Shown piece after piece: positions 53,768 through 64,000 of a DNA stretch of 64,000 bases (positions are counted from its first letter, which is position 1; the number at the start of each line of letters is the position of its first letter). Under the pieces are notes generated by a model. That model had not been told where the DNA came from. It searched no databases and saw only the letters and a program-made list of their open reading frames with translations. The position numbers were made by a program, and so were the translations under genes. Location: assembly GCA_946902985.2 (NCBI GenBank), contig OX336391.1, forward strand, positions 142,541,074 through 142,605,073, read 5' to 3'. This DNA comes from Meconema thalassinum (Eukaryota; Arthropoda; Insecta; Orthoptera; Tettigoniidae).

Positions 53768-55277
53768 ATTTTTAGCCTATTTTCAATTTTGAAAAAAAAA
53801 AAAAAAAAGGCTTATGAGATCACCTTTTGTCCGTGTGTGTGTGTGTGTGTCCCTAATAAATTCTAAACGGCTGGAGCGATTTCAATGAAACTCGGTAAGT
53901 TCATAGCACTATTCCGGACGACCCCGACCGTGCCCTTCAAATTTTGTTACGTCTCACCAATCCAACATGGGGGCTGTGCGAAATATTTCACCAGCATTCA
54001 ATATCTCCGAAACTATTCCCGATATCACCCTGGATTTTTTTCCGGTGATAAAGGGATCTACTAGAAGTTCACCTATGTGACTTTTGAAAAACTGGTAACT
54101 ACAAAACCAACATGGTGGCCACGCGAATTTGCGACTTTTAAATAGACGTTTCTCGCGATTTAACCAACCAAACGCAATAAAACGTGGTACAGTATATGTT
54201 TATATACATGGTAATGCATTGACATCTAACTTCGTTCAATTGTTTACATAACCACAAGATGGCGGATGTGCGAAATATTTCACCGGCATTCTATATCTCT
54301 GAAACCATTAGCGGTATCAACCTGAAATTTTGTACGGCGATAAACGGCACTACAGGAAGTTCATCTATAAGACTTTCAAAAAATGGTTAACTACAAATCG
54401 AACATGGCGGCCAAGCTAATTTAAAAATTTTAAATAGACCTTTCTTGCGATTTAATGTTCCAAACGCAATGAAATCTGGAACAGGAAATGTTTATACACA
54501 CAGTAATACACTGGTATCTAATTTAGTTCAATTGTTTACATAACCTCAAGATGGCGGCTTGACGAATTTAAAATTAAGTTTTTATTTCTTGTGTCGTAAT
54601 CATGCGATCGATGTGAAAGTTTGAATAATGAACCTACGCAATAATTCTCCTTTAATGGTACGTGACTCTATAGCCTATACATTTAACACTCCAACATGGC
54701 GACCATCCGAAATATTTAGACGGCTCCGAATATCTACGAATCTATTATAGCAATCAAACTGAATTTTTCTTATGTTCATAGGGGCTATGAACTTATGTTC
54801 ACCTATAGGACTTTAAATAACCTGGTGATCACAAATCCAACATGACGGCGACGCGAAATATAAATATTCACATGGATGTTTCTCGCAATTTAACCATCCG
54901 AGGGCTGTGAAACTTGGTACAGTAAATCCTTATACGAATGTTAATCCACTGGCATCTAATTTATTTCAATTGTTTCTATAACCACAAGATGGCTGCTGTG
55001 CGAAATTTTAAAATCTCCTTGTTACTTCTTGTGTCCTAATCATGCGATTGAAGTTTGAATGCTACACGTACACAATAATATTCATGTAACAGTACACAAC
55101 TCTAGGACCTACATATATAACATCCAACATGGCGACCATCCGAAATATTTAGTCGGTTCTCAATATCTACGAATCTATTACAGCAATCAAACTGAAATTT
55201 TGTATGTAGATAGAGGCAGTTAACATAAGTAGGATATATGAAAATAGGCTGTATAGTTCTTCACGGAACTACTTGTT
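53768..55277 (+). mobile_element. Helentron-like repeat, family II, copy C (uninterrupted)
   Basis: Starts TAGCCTATTTTC (53773-53784), poly-A, CTTATGAGATCACC, (GT)n. Nine half-units have ATG of an ATGGCGGC-like motif at 53967, 54112, 54259, 54404, 54551, 54696, 54842, 54989 and 55139. It ends GAAAATAGGCTG (55240-55251), hairpin TAGTTC-TTCACG-GAACTA (55254-55271), CTTG. It encodes no protein. The architecture matches non-autonomous Helentrons. Confidence 0.68.
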
Positions 55278-55329
55278 CAGCCTGAAGTAAGCTGTCTTCC
55301 TTTTAAATCATTAAAAACTTCATGGAATT

Positions 55330-56370
55330 AATTATTTGATTGGTTCCTTAGTTTCGGGGCTGCGACAACGCCCCGTGTACTTTAGGTGTATGTAGAATCT
55401 GTCTGATAACCGGAGTTAATTGTATTGGCTGTATTAGCGTGTGTTATCTGTGATTCGGGTAGAAGGACTGGAGACGATCAATTCTTCAAGTAGTTCCTAC
55501 ATTTGCTACCAAATGCTACCGTCCACGACTCCTAGCTGCGGACTTGGCTACTAGATGACATGGCAGCCAGCACCTGGTGGCGAACGTTGGAACTAATATA
55601 GCGTTATCAAACAAAGCGACAAATTTCAGCTTCCACAAGTGTAGTTAGGTTGGTTGGTGGGTTGGTTCCTTAGTTTAGGGGCGAGACAACGCGGTCATGT
55701 GGCCCCGTGTGCTTTGGGTGTGTGTAGAATCTGCATGATAACCGGTGTTAATTGTGTTGACTGTATTAGTGTGTGTTATCTGCTTTTAATTCAAGTAAGG
55801 ACTGCAGACGATAATTTCAAATAGTTCCTACTTTCGCTACCAAATGCTACCGTCCACGACACCTACCTGTGAACTTTGCTAATACTAGACGCCATCGCAA
55901 CCAGCACCTGATGACGAACGTTGGAACTTATGAGCATTAATCAAACCTAACCTACAAATTTTGCTTCACACAAGTTTAGTCAGTGGAAGGTTCTTTTACA
56001 TGCCATACATTTTTTGACATGGGCCCGCTGGCTTTACTTTCCCTCCGAAGGAAGGCATACTGATGGTATGTAACGCTCTTAAAACATCTGACGACTTCGG
56101 CCAGGTTTGCACCCGTGACCTTGGGCATAGAAGCTCAGCATGCTACCAACTACGCCACCGAAACCGCCTAGCAAGTGTAGTTAGTGGAAGGTTCTTTTAC
56201 ATGCCATAAATTTTTGACATGGGCTCGCTTACTTTACTTCCTCTCCGAAGGAAGGCATACTGAGTTTTTTTTAACACTTCGACGACTTCGGCCGGGTTTG
56301 AACCCGCGATCTTGGGCATATAAGCTCAGCATGCTACCAACTACTCCACCGAAGCCGCCTCCATGGAATT
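55330..56370 (-). repeat. SINE family B copy split by another family B copy
   Basis: 3' half 55330-55648 and 5' half 56172-56370, head on the minus strand GCGGCTTCGGTGGAGTAG with GGTTCAAACCCGG. The inserted copy lies between duplicated CAAGTGTAGTTAG. Confidence 0.88.
55649..56171 (-). repeat. SINE family B copy, complete, nested
   Basis: Full length from GTTGGTTGGTGGGTTGGTTCC to the head GGCGGTTTCGGTGGCGTAG. A 13-bp target duplication is at 55636-55648 and 56172-56184. Confidence 0.92.
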
Positions 56371-56374
56371 AAGC

Positions 56375-56740
56375 ATGTTCATATTGAATATCAGCAGAGT
56401 TGGTTCAAATACTCACAATGTATTTTGGACACAAAATTCAAAGTACAATAACTGAATAACTCTTATAAAAAATCCCCCCTGCTTGGTGAGATACAACTGT
56501 ATAAGGCTGAAGATCAATCGCATGCCGCTTTCTTTCGTGACCACTGGGGATGAGGAGGCCGTCGCGACTATACTATGACGCGCTTCAAATATGTGAAAGT
56601 TTCACTATCCCAGCTGTACCCAGGGAGGGTTTAACAAAAGTCTGCTGATGAACCCAACTTAGTAGGCTGCGTCTGGATGAAAACCCCCGCAGAGACGGCA
56701 AAACCCTATAATATTTCCTGGAGACCAATATTACTTGGGT
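56375..56740. other. Unassigned sequence
   Basis: No gene recognised. Confidence 0.5.
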
Positions 56741-56744
56741 GTAG

Positions 56745-57095
56745 TGTCTGTCGCCCCGGAGGTGCGAGTTCGATTTCCAGCTCTGCCAAGAAATTTTAGT
56801 TCTGGTGTGAGGTCTGGAACGAGGTACACCCAGCCTCGTAAGGCAAAATTGTGAAGAGGAGGGTTTGATTCCAATCTCAGCCATCCTGGAAGTGGTTTTC
56901 CATGGTCCCCTCACTTCTACTACCGGCAAATGTTGGGATGGTTCCTAACTTAAGAACGCCTCCTTCCCAATCCTATCTCCTATTTACAAATATACACACC
57001 AGTACAGTCATCACAATAGCACAGTTTATCAAACAAAATCTACACACATACACAAACACATGGAGTTATATGAAGTGATGTAGCCTGTAATGTAA
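56745..57095 (+). repeat. SINE family D copy
   Basis: B-box-like GAGTTCGATTTCC, CAGCCTCGTAAGGCAAAATTG, central GGCAAATGTTGGGATGG, 3' module ending CATGGAGTTATATGAAG. Confidence 0.85.
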
Positions 57096-57164
57096 GCAAC
57101 AACAAACACATTTACTTGGCCGTAAAAGCCGACTTACACCATTTTTAAGTTGGATAGGCCTATA

Positions 57165-57456
57165 ATAATATAACCCCTGGCACTACAGCCCTACCAAGTG
57201 ACCGCTGCCCAGCCATTTGGCCTGCAGATATTGGGGTAACGCGTGGTCAGCTCGTCGGGTCCCCTCGGACGTTAATCTTGGTTTTCGTGATCGGGCTGCT
57301 GCCTCACTGTCAAACAGCTACTCAATTGTCCTCACGAGGCTGAGTGCACCCCTTTTCAGGCCCACGTCAGTTTCTAAAATCCCTGACGGAGCCGGGAATC
57401 GATCCCGGGACCTCCGGATGAGAGACAGTCGCGCTACCCTAACACCACGGGGCCGG
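57165..57456 (-). repeat. SINE family E copy
   Basis: Minus-strand head GGCCCCGTGGTGTTAGGGTA, B-box GGATCGATTCCCGG, body CAGCCTCGTGAGGACAATTG, end GGTAGGGCTGTAGTGCCAGG. Confidence 0.85.
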
Positions 57457-57459
57457 CTT

Positions 57460-57985
57460 TTAAGTTGGATAACTTCGACAATATGTTGATTATATTAGTG
57501 CCTGCTTCCTGGATTTTAAAAGCCTATTCGCCTGCCTGTTTTGTAAAAGACAAATGCTTGAACGTCCGGCACTAGTTAAACTAAAGGGCAGATTGTTAGA
57601 CGGCGCAAAGCGTTAATGTAGGTACTGTACTTGGAAGTTATCATAAAGCTGAAGACTTCGTAATGAGTCCACGAAATGTCGACCTTGTCACTAATATGCT
57701 TTATCTGAAATCCATCTCATGTGTTATCTATCACAAGTTCTGTTTGTATACTGTAAGCCATACATTTGCAGTCGCATTGATATGTGTGCACACATGTGAA
57801 TCATAATGTCCTGCTATATCAATCTAATCTATCAGTCCGTCATGTCTGTGCAAACGTATAATCTACTTATTATCGTGTGATGAATCTACCTTACTGGATG
57901 ACCTGTTTCTTTTTTCATAATGTTTTCACTGCCACTCCACCGCAGGAACTTATCGCACAAATATAGCGACGAAACGTACTACTAA
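57460..57985. other. Unassigned sequence
   Basis: No gene recognised. Confidence 0.5.
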
Positions 57986-57988
57986 ATA

Positions 57989-58820
57989 TAAGGTGCATTC
58001 AAAAAGTAACGAGCCGGAGGCTGTAATGCGCAAACCGGTGACGACATCGGCTAATCGTGGCGTGTGTAACGAGGTGTGGTTCCGACCAGAGCGTGGAAGG
58101 TCACATACTGTCGCTAGAGGGCACGCGTGCACGTCACGTGACGATACAAAGCGAGCAGCAGCATGCATCAATCGTCCAACCAAGACCAAGACAGTAGGCC
58201 ATTCGACATGCTTCCTGGTTTAGTTGAAGACTATGGGGCACCCATTGGGTACACACTTTCCGCAAGAGCAGTCGTTCCTTCATGATGGTGTGCACACTTC
58301 CGACGCTCAATCCGACCACGGCTGCTATGGCGTTCACTGTCACTCGGCGGTCCTGGGTAATGAGTGCATCAACCAGTTGGACGTTGTCATCGGTAATGCA
58401 GAGGGGTGCCCCTGACGGGGCATCATCGGCTAACGACACCCGTCCTTCCCTGAAGCGCTTGTGCCACGCCTTGACCCTTGCAAGGGACATGCAGTGTTCG
58501 CCGTACACTTGTGACATTCGGCGATGAATGTCCGTTCCCCCTACTCCTTCCGCTGTTAGAAACCGAACAACACCGCTTTGCTCTTCGTTTGACGCCTCCA
58601 TGTCACTGTTTGCAATGCGACTGGCAGCGTAGGACGATTGTTGCATGCTGCTGCTCGCTTTGTATCGTCACGTGACTTGCACGCGTGCCGTCTAGCGACG
58701 GGCTGTGACCTTCCACGCTCTGGTTGGAACCACACCTCGTTACACACGCCACGATTAGCCGATGTCGTCACCGGTTTGCGCATTACAGCCCCCGGCTCGT
58801 TACTTTTTGAATGCACCTTA
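57989..58820 (-). mobile_element. Mariner with ~190-bp TIRs, transposase truncated
   Basis: Arms 57989-58178 and 58631-58820 are inverted repeats starting AAGGTGCATTCAAAAAGTAA, with TA target flanks. The minus-strand frame, most likely starting at MEASNEEQ (58599), encodes the N-terminal mariner helix-turn-helix pair (RFLTAEGVGGTDIHRRMSQV, VKAWHKRFREGRVSLADD, VTVNAIAAVVGLSVGSVH). It stops matching after LNQEACRMAYCLGL where it enters the left arm. The DDD catalytic domain is deleted. The remaining frame is open, so the deletion derivative is probably young. Confidence 0.9.
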
Positions 58821-58921
58821 TAGCATTGGTGTTAACATACTACTCGTGTTGGGAGTACGTAGGAGATTTGTTTTCTGGGAAGACCAAGAAGATACTAACG
58901 TAATGAGAATAAATATTACTT

Positions 58922-59475
58922 ATTATCATGTTGGAAGCCATTTTTCAGAGTTGCCTTAGTAATCGAAACATAATGCTTTTCAGTCGACCACCTGGGTACA
59001 ATCGTGTTTTTTTTAGCGTATGGCTTTTAGTGCCGGGAGTGTCCGAGGACATATTCGGCTCTCCAGTTTTGTAGCTGCTTCTAGGCGGACACCCTTGGGG
59101 TGAGCTACAAGTACCGTTACGTGTGGAGTGTTGTCTTGGGAGGAAAGTTTGAATGTAAGGACGAGGAGTTGGAAGTTAGCGGCTGTGGCCTTTAGTTAGG
59201 GACCAACCCCGGCATTTGCCTGGAAGGAAGATGGGAAACCACAGAAGACCATCTTCAAGGTTGCCGGCGGGGGAATTCGAACCCCCTCGCCTCCCGCATG
59301 TGAGCAGTTTCACATGCGTATCGTGATTTTTGTCGCCTTTCAAAAACCACTTACCACGGCCAGGAGCGAACCTGCAGGCTTGGGGTTGGCAGTCCGACAC
59401 GATAACCACTCACTCACCGTGACAAGCTGTAACACCCAATACAATGGGTACAATCGTGTTGACCGACTGAAAATA
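58922..59475 (+). repeat. Hairpin repeat family P copy split by a dimeric SINE
   Basis: 58922-59008 (AAGCCATTTTTCAGAGTTGCC, TTTTCAGTCGACCACC) and 59446-59475 (GTGTTGACCGACTG) are the halves. The insertion is flanked by GGGTACAATCGTGTT twice. Confidence 0.8.
59009..59445 (-). repeat. Dimeric SINE: family G head joined to family J
   Basis: On the minus strand the order is family G head (GGTGAGTGAGTGGTTATCG, GGTTCGCTCCTGG, 59432-59298), family J head (GGGAGGCGAGGGGGGTTCG, 59297), central module CCAGGCAAATGCCGGGG, family J 3' end CACTCCCGGCACTAAAAGCC and CATACGCT with A tail. A single 15-bp perfect target duplication GGGTACAATCGTGTT (58994-59008, 59446-59460) bounds the whole, so it moved as one unit. 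Confidence 0.9.
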
Positions 59476-59499
59476 AAAAAATTCGTCGACGACAAATTG

Positions 59500-59930
59500 T
59501 AAACTTTCATGGTGAATGTTGTTTTAAGGGGCGAAATAGATGGTAACGTTTCATAAATAATGTATTGATTTATCTTTCTCTCATCATCGCCCACCCTCCG
59601 ATTTTCTTTCTTCTACAGAATCCACCAATCACGTTGATAAGGAGCTAAGTGCGTCCCGCTCTGTTATCAGATCACACGTCCTGCACCATTAAATGGCGCG
59701 CGCTGCGCAGGTGACGAAACAATCCAGCATTAGTTCCGGTTCGATACCAAGAATTAATGACCTACTCGTACATCGAGCCTCGTTGGCCTTGACAAGAGTG
59801 GAGGAGATGCGGTGAAAACCCGCCAGAGCTCGCGTGCTTGTGCAGGAAGTCCTTTCTCCAGGAAGGAGGTAAAACCAGTCTCCGGACAAGGAGACCTCCA
59901 TGGAAACCACATAATAATATTATAGCTCAA
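59500..59930. other. Unassigned sequence
   Basis: No gene recognised. Confidence 0.5.
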
Positions 59931-59939
59931 ATATTCTTC

Positions 59940-59985
<46 letters not shown>
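59940..59985. repeat. (ATT)n microsatellite
   Basis: About 15 ATT units upstream of a truncated SINE. Confidence 0.9.
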
Positions 59986-60000
59986 GCTAGGCCTACTTCT

Positions 60001-60262
60001 ATGTGAGATTTGTGCTGGACAAAGACGAGGCAGACAGGTTTTTCTCCGGGTACTCCGGTTTTCCCTGTCACAAATTTAATTTCAGCAACACTCTCCACTA
60101 TCATTTTACCTTCATCTGTCATTCATTTAATCATTGCCCCAGGGGAGTGCGACAGGTTTCGGCAGCTGGCACAGTTCATTTCCACGCCGCTAGATGGGGC
60201 TTCATTCATTCCATTCTCTGACCCGGTCGGCCTGGAAGCAGGCTGTGGATTTTCATTTTCAT
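60001..60262 (+). repeat. SINE family A copy, 5'-truncated
   Basis: Begins at ATGTGAGATTTGTGCTGG after the head and ends GGATTTTCATTTTCATT. Confidence 0.88.
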
Positions 60263-60269
60263 TATTGTA

Positions 60270-60625
60270 TGTATGTCTACCCCTTATTATTCCCGTTTTC
60301 CAACGGGGTCGGGGATGAGATGCGATGGAAGTCTTTGTGGCGATGGTTTTTACGGCCGGATGCCCTTACTGACGCCAACCTCATGAGAGGAGTTAATGAG
60401 AGATGAAATGAATGATGGTGAATGAAACTGGGCAAGGATGTGGAAGGAAGCGGCCGTGGCCTGTCAGAAGGTACCGTCCCAGCATTTGCCTGGTGTTGAA
60501 AATGGGAAACCACGGAAAACCATTTCAAGGACTCGAACCCACGCGTCTATCGAGTCAGCAGAGAGCTTGGCCCCATGACCTAATGCTGCGCGTTAGCCAG
60601 CGTAGCCACTACTGTCGGTTACATT
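60270..60625 (-). repeat. SINE family C with an alternative 3' module
   Basis: The head and central module (60410-60622) are family C, although the B-box side is shortened (GGGTTCGAG). The 3' part (60270-60405) is not the usual one; on the minus strand it reads ATGAGGTTGGCGTCAGTAAGG, GCATCCGGCCGTAAAAACC and ACCCCGTTGGAAAACGGG. Confidence 0.8.
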
Positions 60626-60668
60626 TTCATTTTCATTATTACTATTATTAATACTTCACTCGCAGAAT

Positions 60669-60842
60669 ATTAACTGGCCAACATTCAGAGAAATGAAGGA
60701 AGGAGATGATCCACGGAATGAAGTTTTATTGGGAGATCAAAGCCATTGGACGGAAAAGATGATCCAAGATGCAGTAGTTGTTACTCCATGGTCCATAGTG
60801 GCCCAGATCAAACATAAGAAGAAGAAGAGAAAGAAAAAGTAG
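60669..60842 (+). pseudogene. Possible LINE 3' end remnant
   Basis: The frame INWPTFREMKEGDDPRNEVL, DQSHWTEKMIQDAVVVTPWS, IVAQIKHKKKK ends in a (GAA)-rich tail and stop, as the RTE-like tails at 11.75 and 25.5 kb do. Weak. Confidence 0.3.
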
Positions 60843-60927
60843 TTCTGATTTTATCATGATAAATTGCAGACTTAACATTTGGTTTCCACAAAATGATTGT
60901 TAGCTAATTAATTTATGTATTCTGGGC

Positions 60928-61437
60928 GACTTCGGTGACGTAGTTGGTAGCATGCTGAGCTTCTATGCCCAAGACCGCAGGTTCAAGCCCGGCCGAAGTC
61001 GTCGGACTTTTAAGAGCGTTAAAATCCCTCAGTATGCCTTCCTTCGGAGGGGAAGTAAAAGTCGGCGGGTCCATGTCATAGATTTAGGCATTGTAAACGG
61101 ACCTTCCACGAACTACATTTGTTTGAAGCTAAATTTGTAGATTAGATCTGATTAACGCTCTATTAGGTTCCACGTTCGCCGCCAAGTGCCGGTTGAGGTG
61201 GCACCTAGAAGCCAAGTTCGCAACTAGGTGTCGTTGACGGTAGTATTCGGTAGCAAAAGTAGAAACTACTGGAATTTGATCGTATGCAGTCCTTACCTGA
61301 ATTACAGATAACACACACTAATACAGCCATCACAATAATATCACCGGTTATCAGACAGATTCTACACACACACATAAAGTGCACGGGGCTACATGACCGC
61401 GTTGTCGCAGCCCCTAAACTGAGGAACCAACCAATCA
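60928..61437 (+). repeat. SINE family B copy, complete
   Basis: Head GCGACTTCGGTGACGTAG, B-box GGTTCAAGCCCGG, full body to GGAACCAACCAATC. Target duplication TATGyATTCTG lies on both sides (near 60916 and 61440). Confidence 0.9.
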
Positions 61438-61509
61438 ATTATGCATTCTGAATTAAGTGAATTATTTTACTTTTAAGCACAAGAATGTGTTGTGTATATC
61501 TTGGTTCTG

Positions 61510-61880
61510 TTTTAGAGAAGGCCATTATAGCCTTAACAATGCTAAAGAATTAGGATATTGGTCACTTGTAAGACCTATCCTCGAATACGCCTCGGCGGTT
61601 TGGGATCCATATCAAGTAGAGCTCATCAATGAGTTGGAAATGGTACAAAGAAAGGCCGCTAGATTTGTGCTCAGTGACTTTAATCCCAGGATCAGTGTGA
61701 GCCGTATGTTAAAGAAACTTGGGTGGGAATCACTTGAGGCTAGGAGGATGAAATCAAGACTCTGCGCTATGTACAACACGTATACAAATCAACCAGCATG
61801 GGGTGAGCTTAGCAAACATATGGGAAAGCCCACTTACATGGTGAGACCTTATGGCATATTGCATATCCATCTAGTCTCAA
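61510..61880 (+). pseudogene. Non-LTR retrotransposon C-terminal fragment (Jockey/CR1-type)
   Basis: The plus-strand frame SLVRPILEYASAVWDPYQVE, LINELEMVQRKAARFVLSDF, MLKKLGWESLEARRMKSRLC, AMYNTYTNQPAWGELSKHMG is the post-catalytic region of many insect LINE polyproteins. It loses similarity after about 61850 and has no evident 3' tail. Confidence 0.85.
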
Positions 61881-61904
61881 GTTTGTATTTCCAACATTAA
61901 TTCT

Positions 61905-64000
61905 GTACGCAGACCGGCACAGCAGATGCAGAGTACAGAGGCGGCGAATACTTTTATTGGATGTGTGCAGAGACGTGTACGAAGAATAGCAGGAGGGTTG
62001 AGTGGTCATAAATGCACTTAGCAGGTTTCCAGGGTGTGCCGAGGGAGGACATTGTACCATGAGAAGACGAGCGAGGGTAGGACAGGCAGGTCGTTGAACG
62101 CAGGAATTTGTGTGGGAAAATTGCAGTTTGGCAAGGTCACAGCTCCAAGTTTTGGTGCCGCCCAAATGTGACCTACTTAAGAATTAATGACCGGAGAGCA
62201 ATGAGAGTTGCATGTATGGAAGCGGGAGACTCTCAGCCTCCCAGAAATGTAATTTGATGCAATTTGGATGTAAGGCTGATTTAATTCAGTATAAAATGCC
62301 TGATATGGGGGCGTTTCAGCGTCAGCCAATGAGGGGATAAGCGTCACCAAGCCGTGTTTGGCGCGTAAATTGGCAGACAATGAGGGATGATTACGGAGGT
62401 TATTTGATAAGGAGTCCACGATCGATTCTTGGAAAGGATATCACCAATGAGACATTGAGATTGCGATGAGTGCAGTGATATAAGTCAATTTGGGACAGAG
62501 CTATTATTTTTGGAAATAAATCTCATATTTCCCCCTCCTACGGCAGGTTATGCCTCAAAAACTTAAATAGCTCCAAATGGGAGAGTGAAGTCAGTCAATT
62601 TTGTGATTCTGTCACGGACGCTCCACGTCAGTCGAGTTCGTGATTTGGACTCTGTTAATTTTCACGTCAGATGGTAAATTGAGATAGCGTGGCGGTTTTT
62701 TTTGAGATCATGTCTAAATACTATAGCATACGAGTGCGAGTTTTTGTTAGTGGCTGAGAAATAGGCTAGCCATTGCGCTAGATAAACATATAAGTTGTGT
62801 CGATAGGAGCTACGGTGGACGATCTGGATGAATCGAGTAGTTCAGATGGTAGCATTTAGGAGAATGATAGGATTATCGGTCCGGAACAGTGAGTGCGTGT
62901 TACTTTCTTGATTGTCGCATTAAAAAAATTGTGTATTTCTGTGTTCTCCGTTACCACGAGGTACCTGAAGCAAGAGGAAGCTGATGCCGAGATTGGAACA
63001 GTGGGAGGATCTTCAACTATGGAATTCGTCATGCGAGGAATGAGGGCGTAAACCCAAAACCTTGGGGCACGCCGCGATGATGGAGACAGTCTGGGACCCA
63101 GGAATAGTGATAAGTACAGCAAATTATCTTGCATAATTTAGTTAGGGGTGTACGGATCAGCATAAGTGCAATGGCTGTGTACATATTCAATTTCTTAATG
63201 TTAGTTGTGTTTTGTTGTTGTGTTTGTTGCTGCAACGTGCGTGTAAATATGTATCGTGTGGTCATGGTTTTCAATGTAGTTTGGGGAGATTATCATTCAG
63301 GGGAAATCTGGCCATCAGCTACTGTCACTGTAGATACATTTTTCAGTGATCAGGTGGGGTGAGAGTTTGTACAGTGGTCGTAAGCAAACCAGAGCATATT
63401 GAATATTTTGTGGTAAATCAGGTTCGTGGATCGACTGTGGTAAGTTCTACCAGGTAATGGTTGTGTTGCAATCTTCGACTGGTGACGGACAAGGCAGGCA
63501 AACCCGGCGATTTGAGGTAATTTAATTGGAGTATGGCTGGATGTACTGATGCATATTGGTAGGTCGTGGATGTTCAGAACCACGTAAGTATTTTTGGTAA
63601 TTCCGTGGACGGGTAATTCCCACGAGGTAAAAATCACGGCCGTGATGCTGGGGTCGATCTGACGCCCGTAGGCAGCGTGCTAAGTGATGATTCTGCGGGG
63701 CTTGTTGAATTGGGCTATTGTGAGCTCATGCTTCAGTCAGTATACATCAGCTATGGAGGGGGTGAAAGCTGGTAGCCACTCCTCGCCACGGGGTGCTTTG
63801 CTTGGCCTTGAGTCTGTCCGAGGTTAATTGGTCAAAGTTAAAATGGCTGGTTTGTTTACATATTTTATTGTTAATTCTGGGATTCTGGTTTGTTGTGTTT
63901 TGATTTTATTTTGTGGACCCACGTTACTAGTGTATCAGATTTGTACCCTCCGGGTGGCCGCTAGTCGGTATTAATGATTGTCTTGATAAATGTTTCACAC
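61905..64000. other. Unassigned sequence
   Basis: No repeat family, gene or RNA recognised. 63150-63250 has a hydrophobic Val/Cys-rich plus-strand frame without other support. Confidence 0.45.

Noticed and set aside
59754..60122. 122-codon minus-strand frame with an Ile run
   Set aside because: Composed of a SINE A body and an (ATT)n tract.
63029..63362. Overlapping 77-81-codon frames near 63.1-63.3 kb
   Set aside because: No motif, no consistent start or splice context; chance frames.

Overview
This 64-kb window reads as non-coding, repeat-saturated nuclear DNA of a large animal genome. The organism is most likely an insect, possibly an orthopteran-like polyneopteran; that is inferred from mariner, non-LTR and tRNA-SINE composition and from genome style, not from a marker gene. 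I see no operons, Shine-Dalgarno-led genes, rRNA, CRISPR arrays or complete host genes. Nearly all long open frames are frames through SINEs, satellites or microsatellites. One short minus-strand frame near 10.0-10.24 kb could be a host exon, but I cannot name it.

Layout. 1.7-3.25 kb: a (TG)n-headed repeat with five ~293-bp tandem units. 3.8-4.8 kb: a minisatellite with a higher-order repeat, related to a MITE at 38.5 kb. 5.1-6.1 kb: SINE cluster. 6.7-8.8 kb: a Helentron-like element broken by a 1,040-bp terminal-inverted-repeat element that itself carries a SINE. 8.8-9.3 kb: poly-C MITE. 11.7-12.2 kb: LINE 3' end. 13-16.5 kb: SINE cluster. 17.1-17.8 kb: mini-mariner. 18.5-20.1 kb: Helentron-like element split by a LINE. 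20-22.6 kb: local duplication, SINE and family-R repeat. 23.0-24.3 kb: hAT-like element with 8-bp target duplication. 25.5-26.3 kb: two LINE 3' ends. 27.3-32.4 kb: hairpin repeat, SINEs and two internally inverted mariners. 32.6-33.6 kb: SINE split by a 729-bp TTAA-flanked element. 33.7-34.85 and 51.0-51.9 kb: two copies of a long-TIR foldback. 34.9-35.6 and 43.8-44.6 kb: family R. 38.5 kb: TTA-flanked MITE. 39-39.9 kb: LINE 3' end. 45.3 kb: hAT-like MITE. 48.1 kb: DDE transposase C-terminus. 49.8-50.4 kb: second copy of the 1.7-kb repeat. 53.8-55.3 kb: best copy of the 146-bp-period Helentron-like family. 55.3-56.4 kb: SINE inside SINE. 58.0-58.8 kb: mariner with ~190-bp TIRs. 59.0-59.4 kb: a dimeric SINE with one 15-bp target duplication. 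61.5 kb: LINE fragment. 62-64 kb: unassigned.

SINE families are lettered A-K here for reference only. They differ in tRNA-like heads but exchange a central module (key string AGGCAAATG) and several 3' ends, so the window shows modular SINE evolution. The Helentron-like repeats are the most unusual item. They share 12-bp subterminal inverted repeats (TAGCCTAnTTTC/GAAAnTAGGCTA), a TG microsatellite, a 3' hairpin with compensatory changes, and tandem units carrying AAGATGGCGGC-like motifs, spaced almost exactly 146 bp apart in one family. Target-site duplications and empty sites visible inside other repeats give a relative insertion order for many elements.
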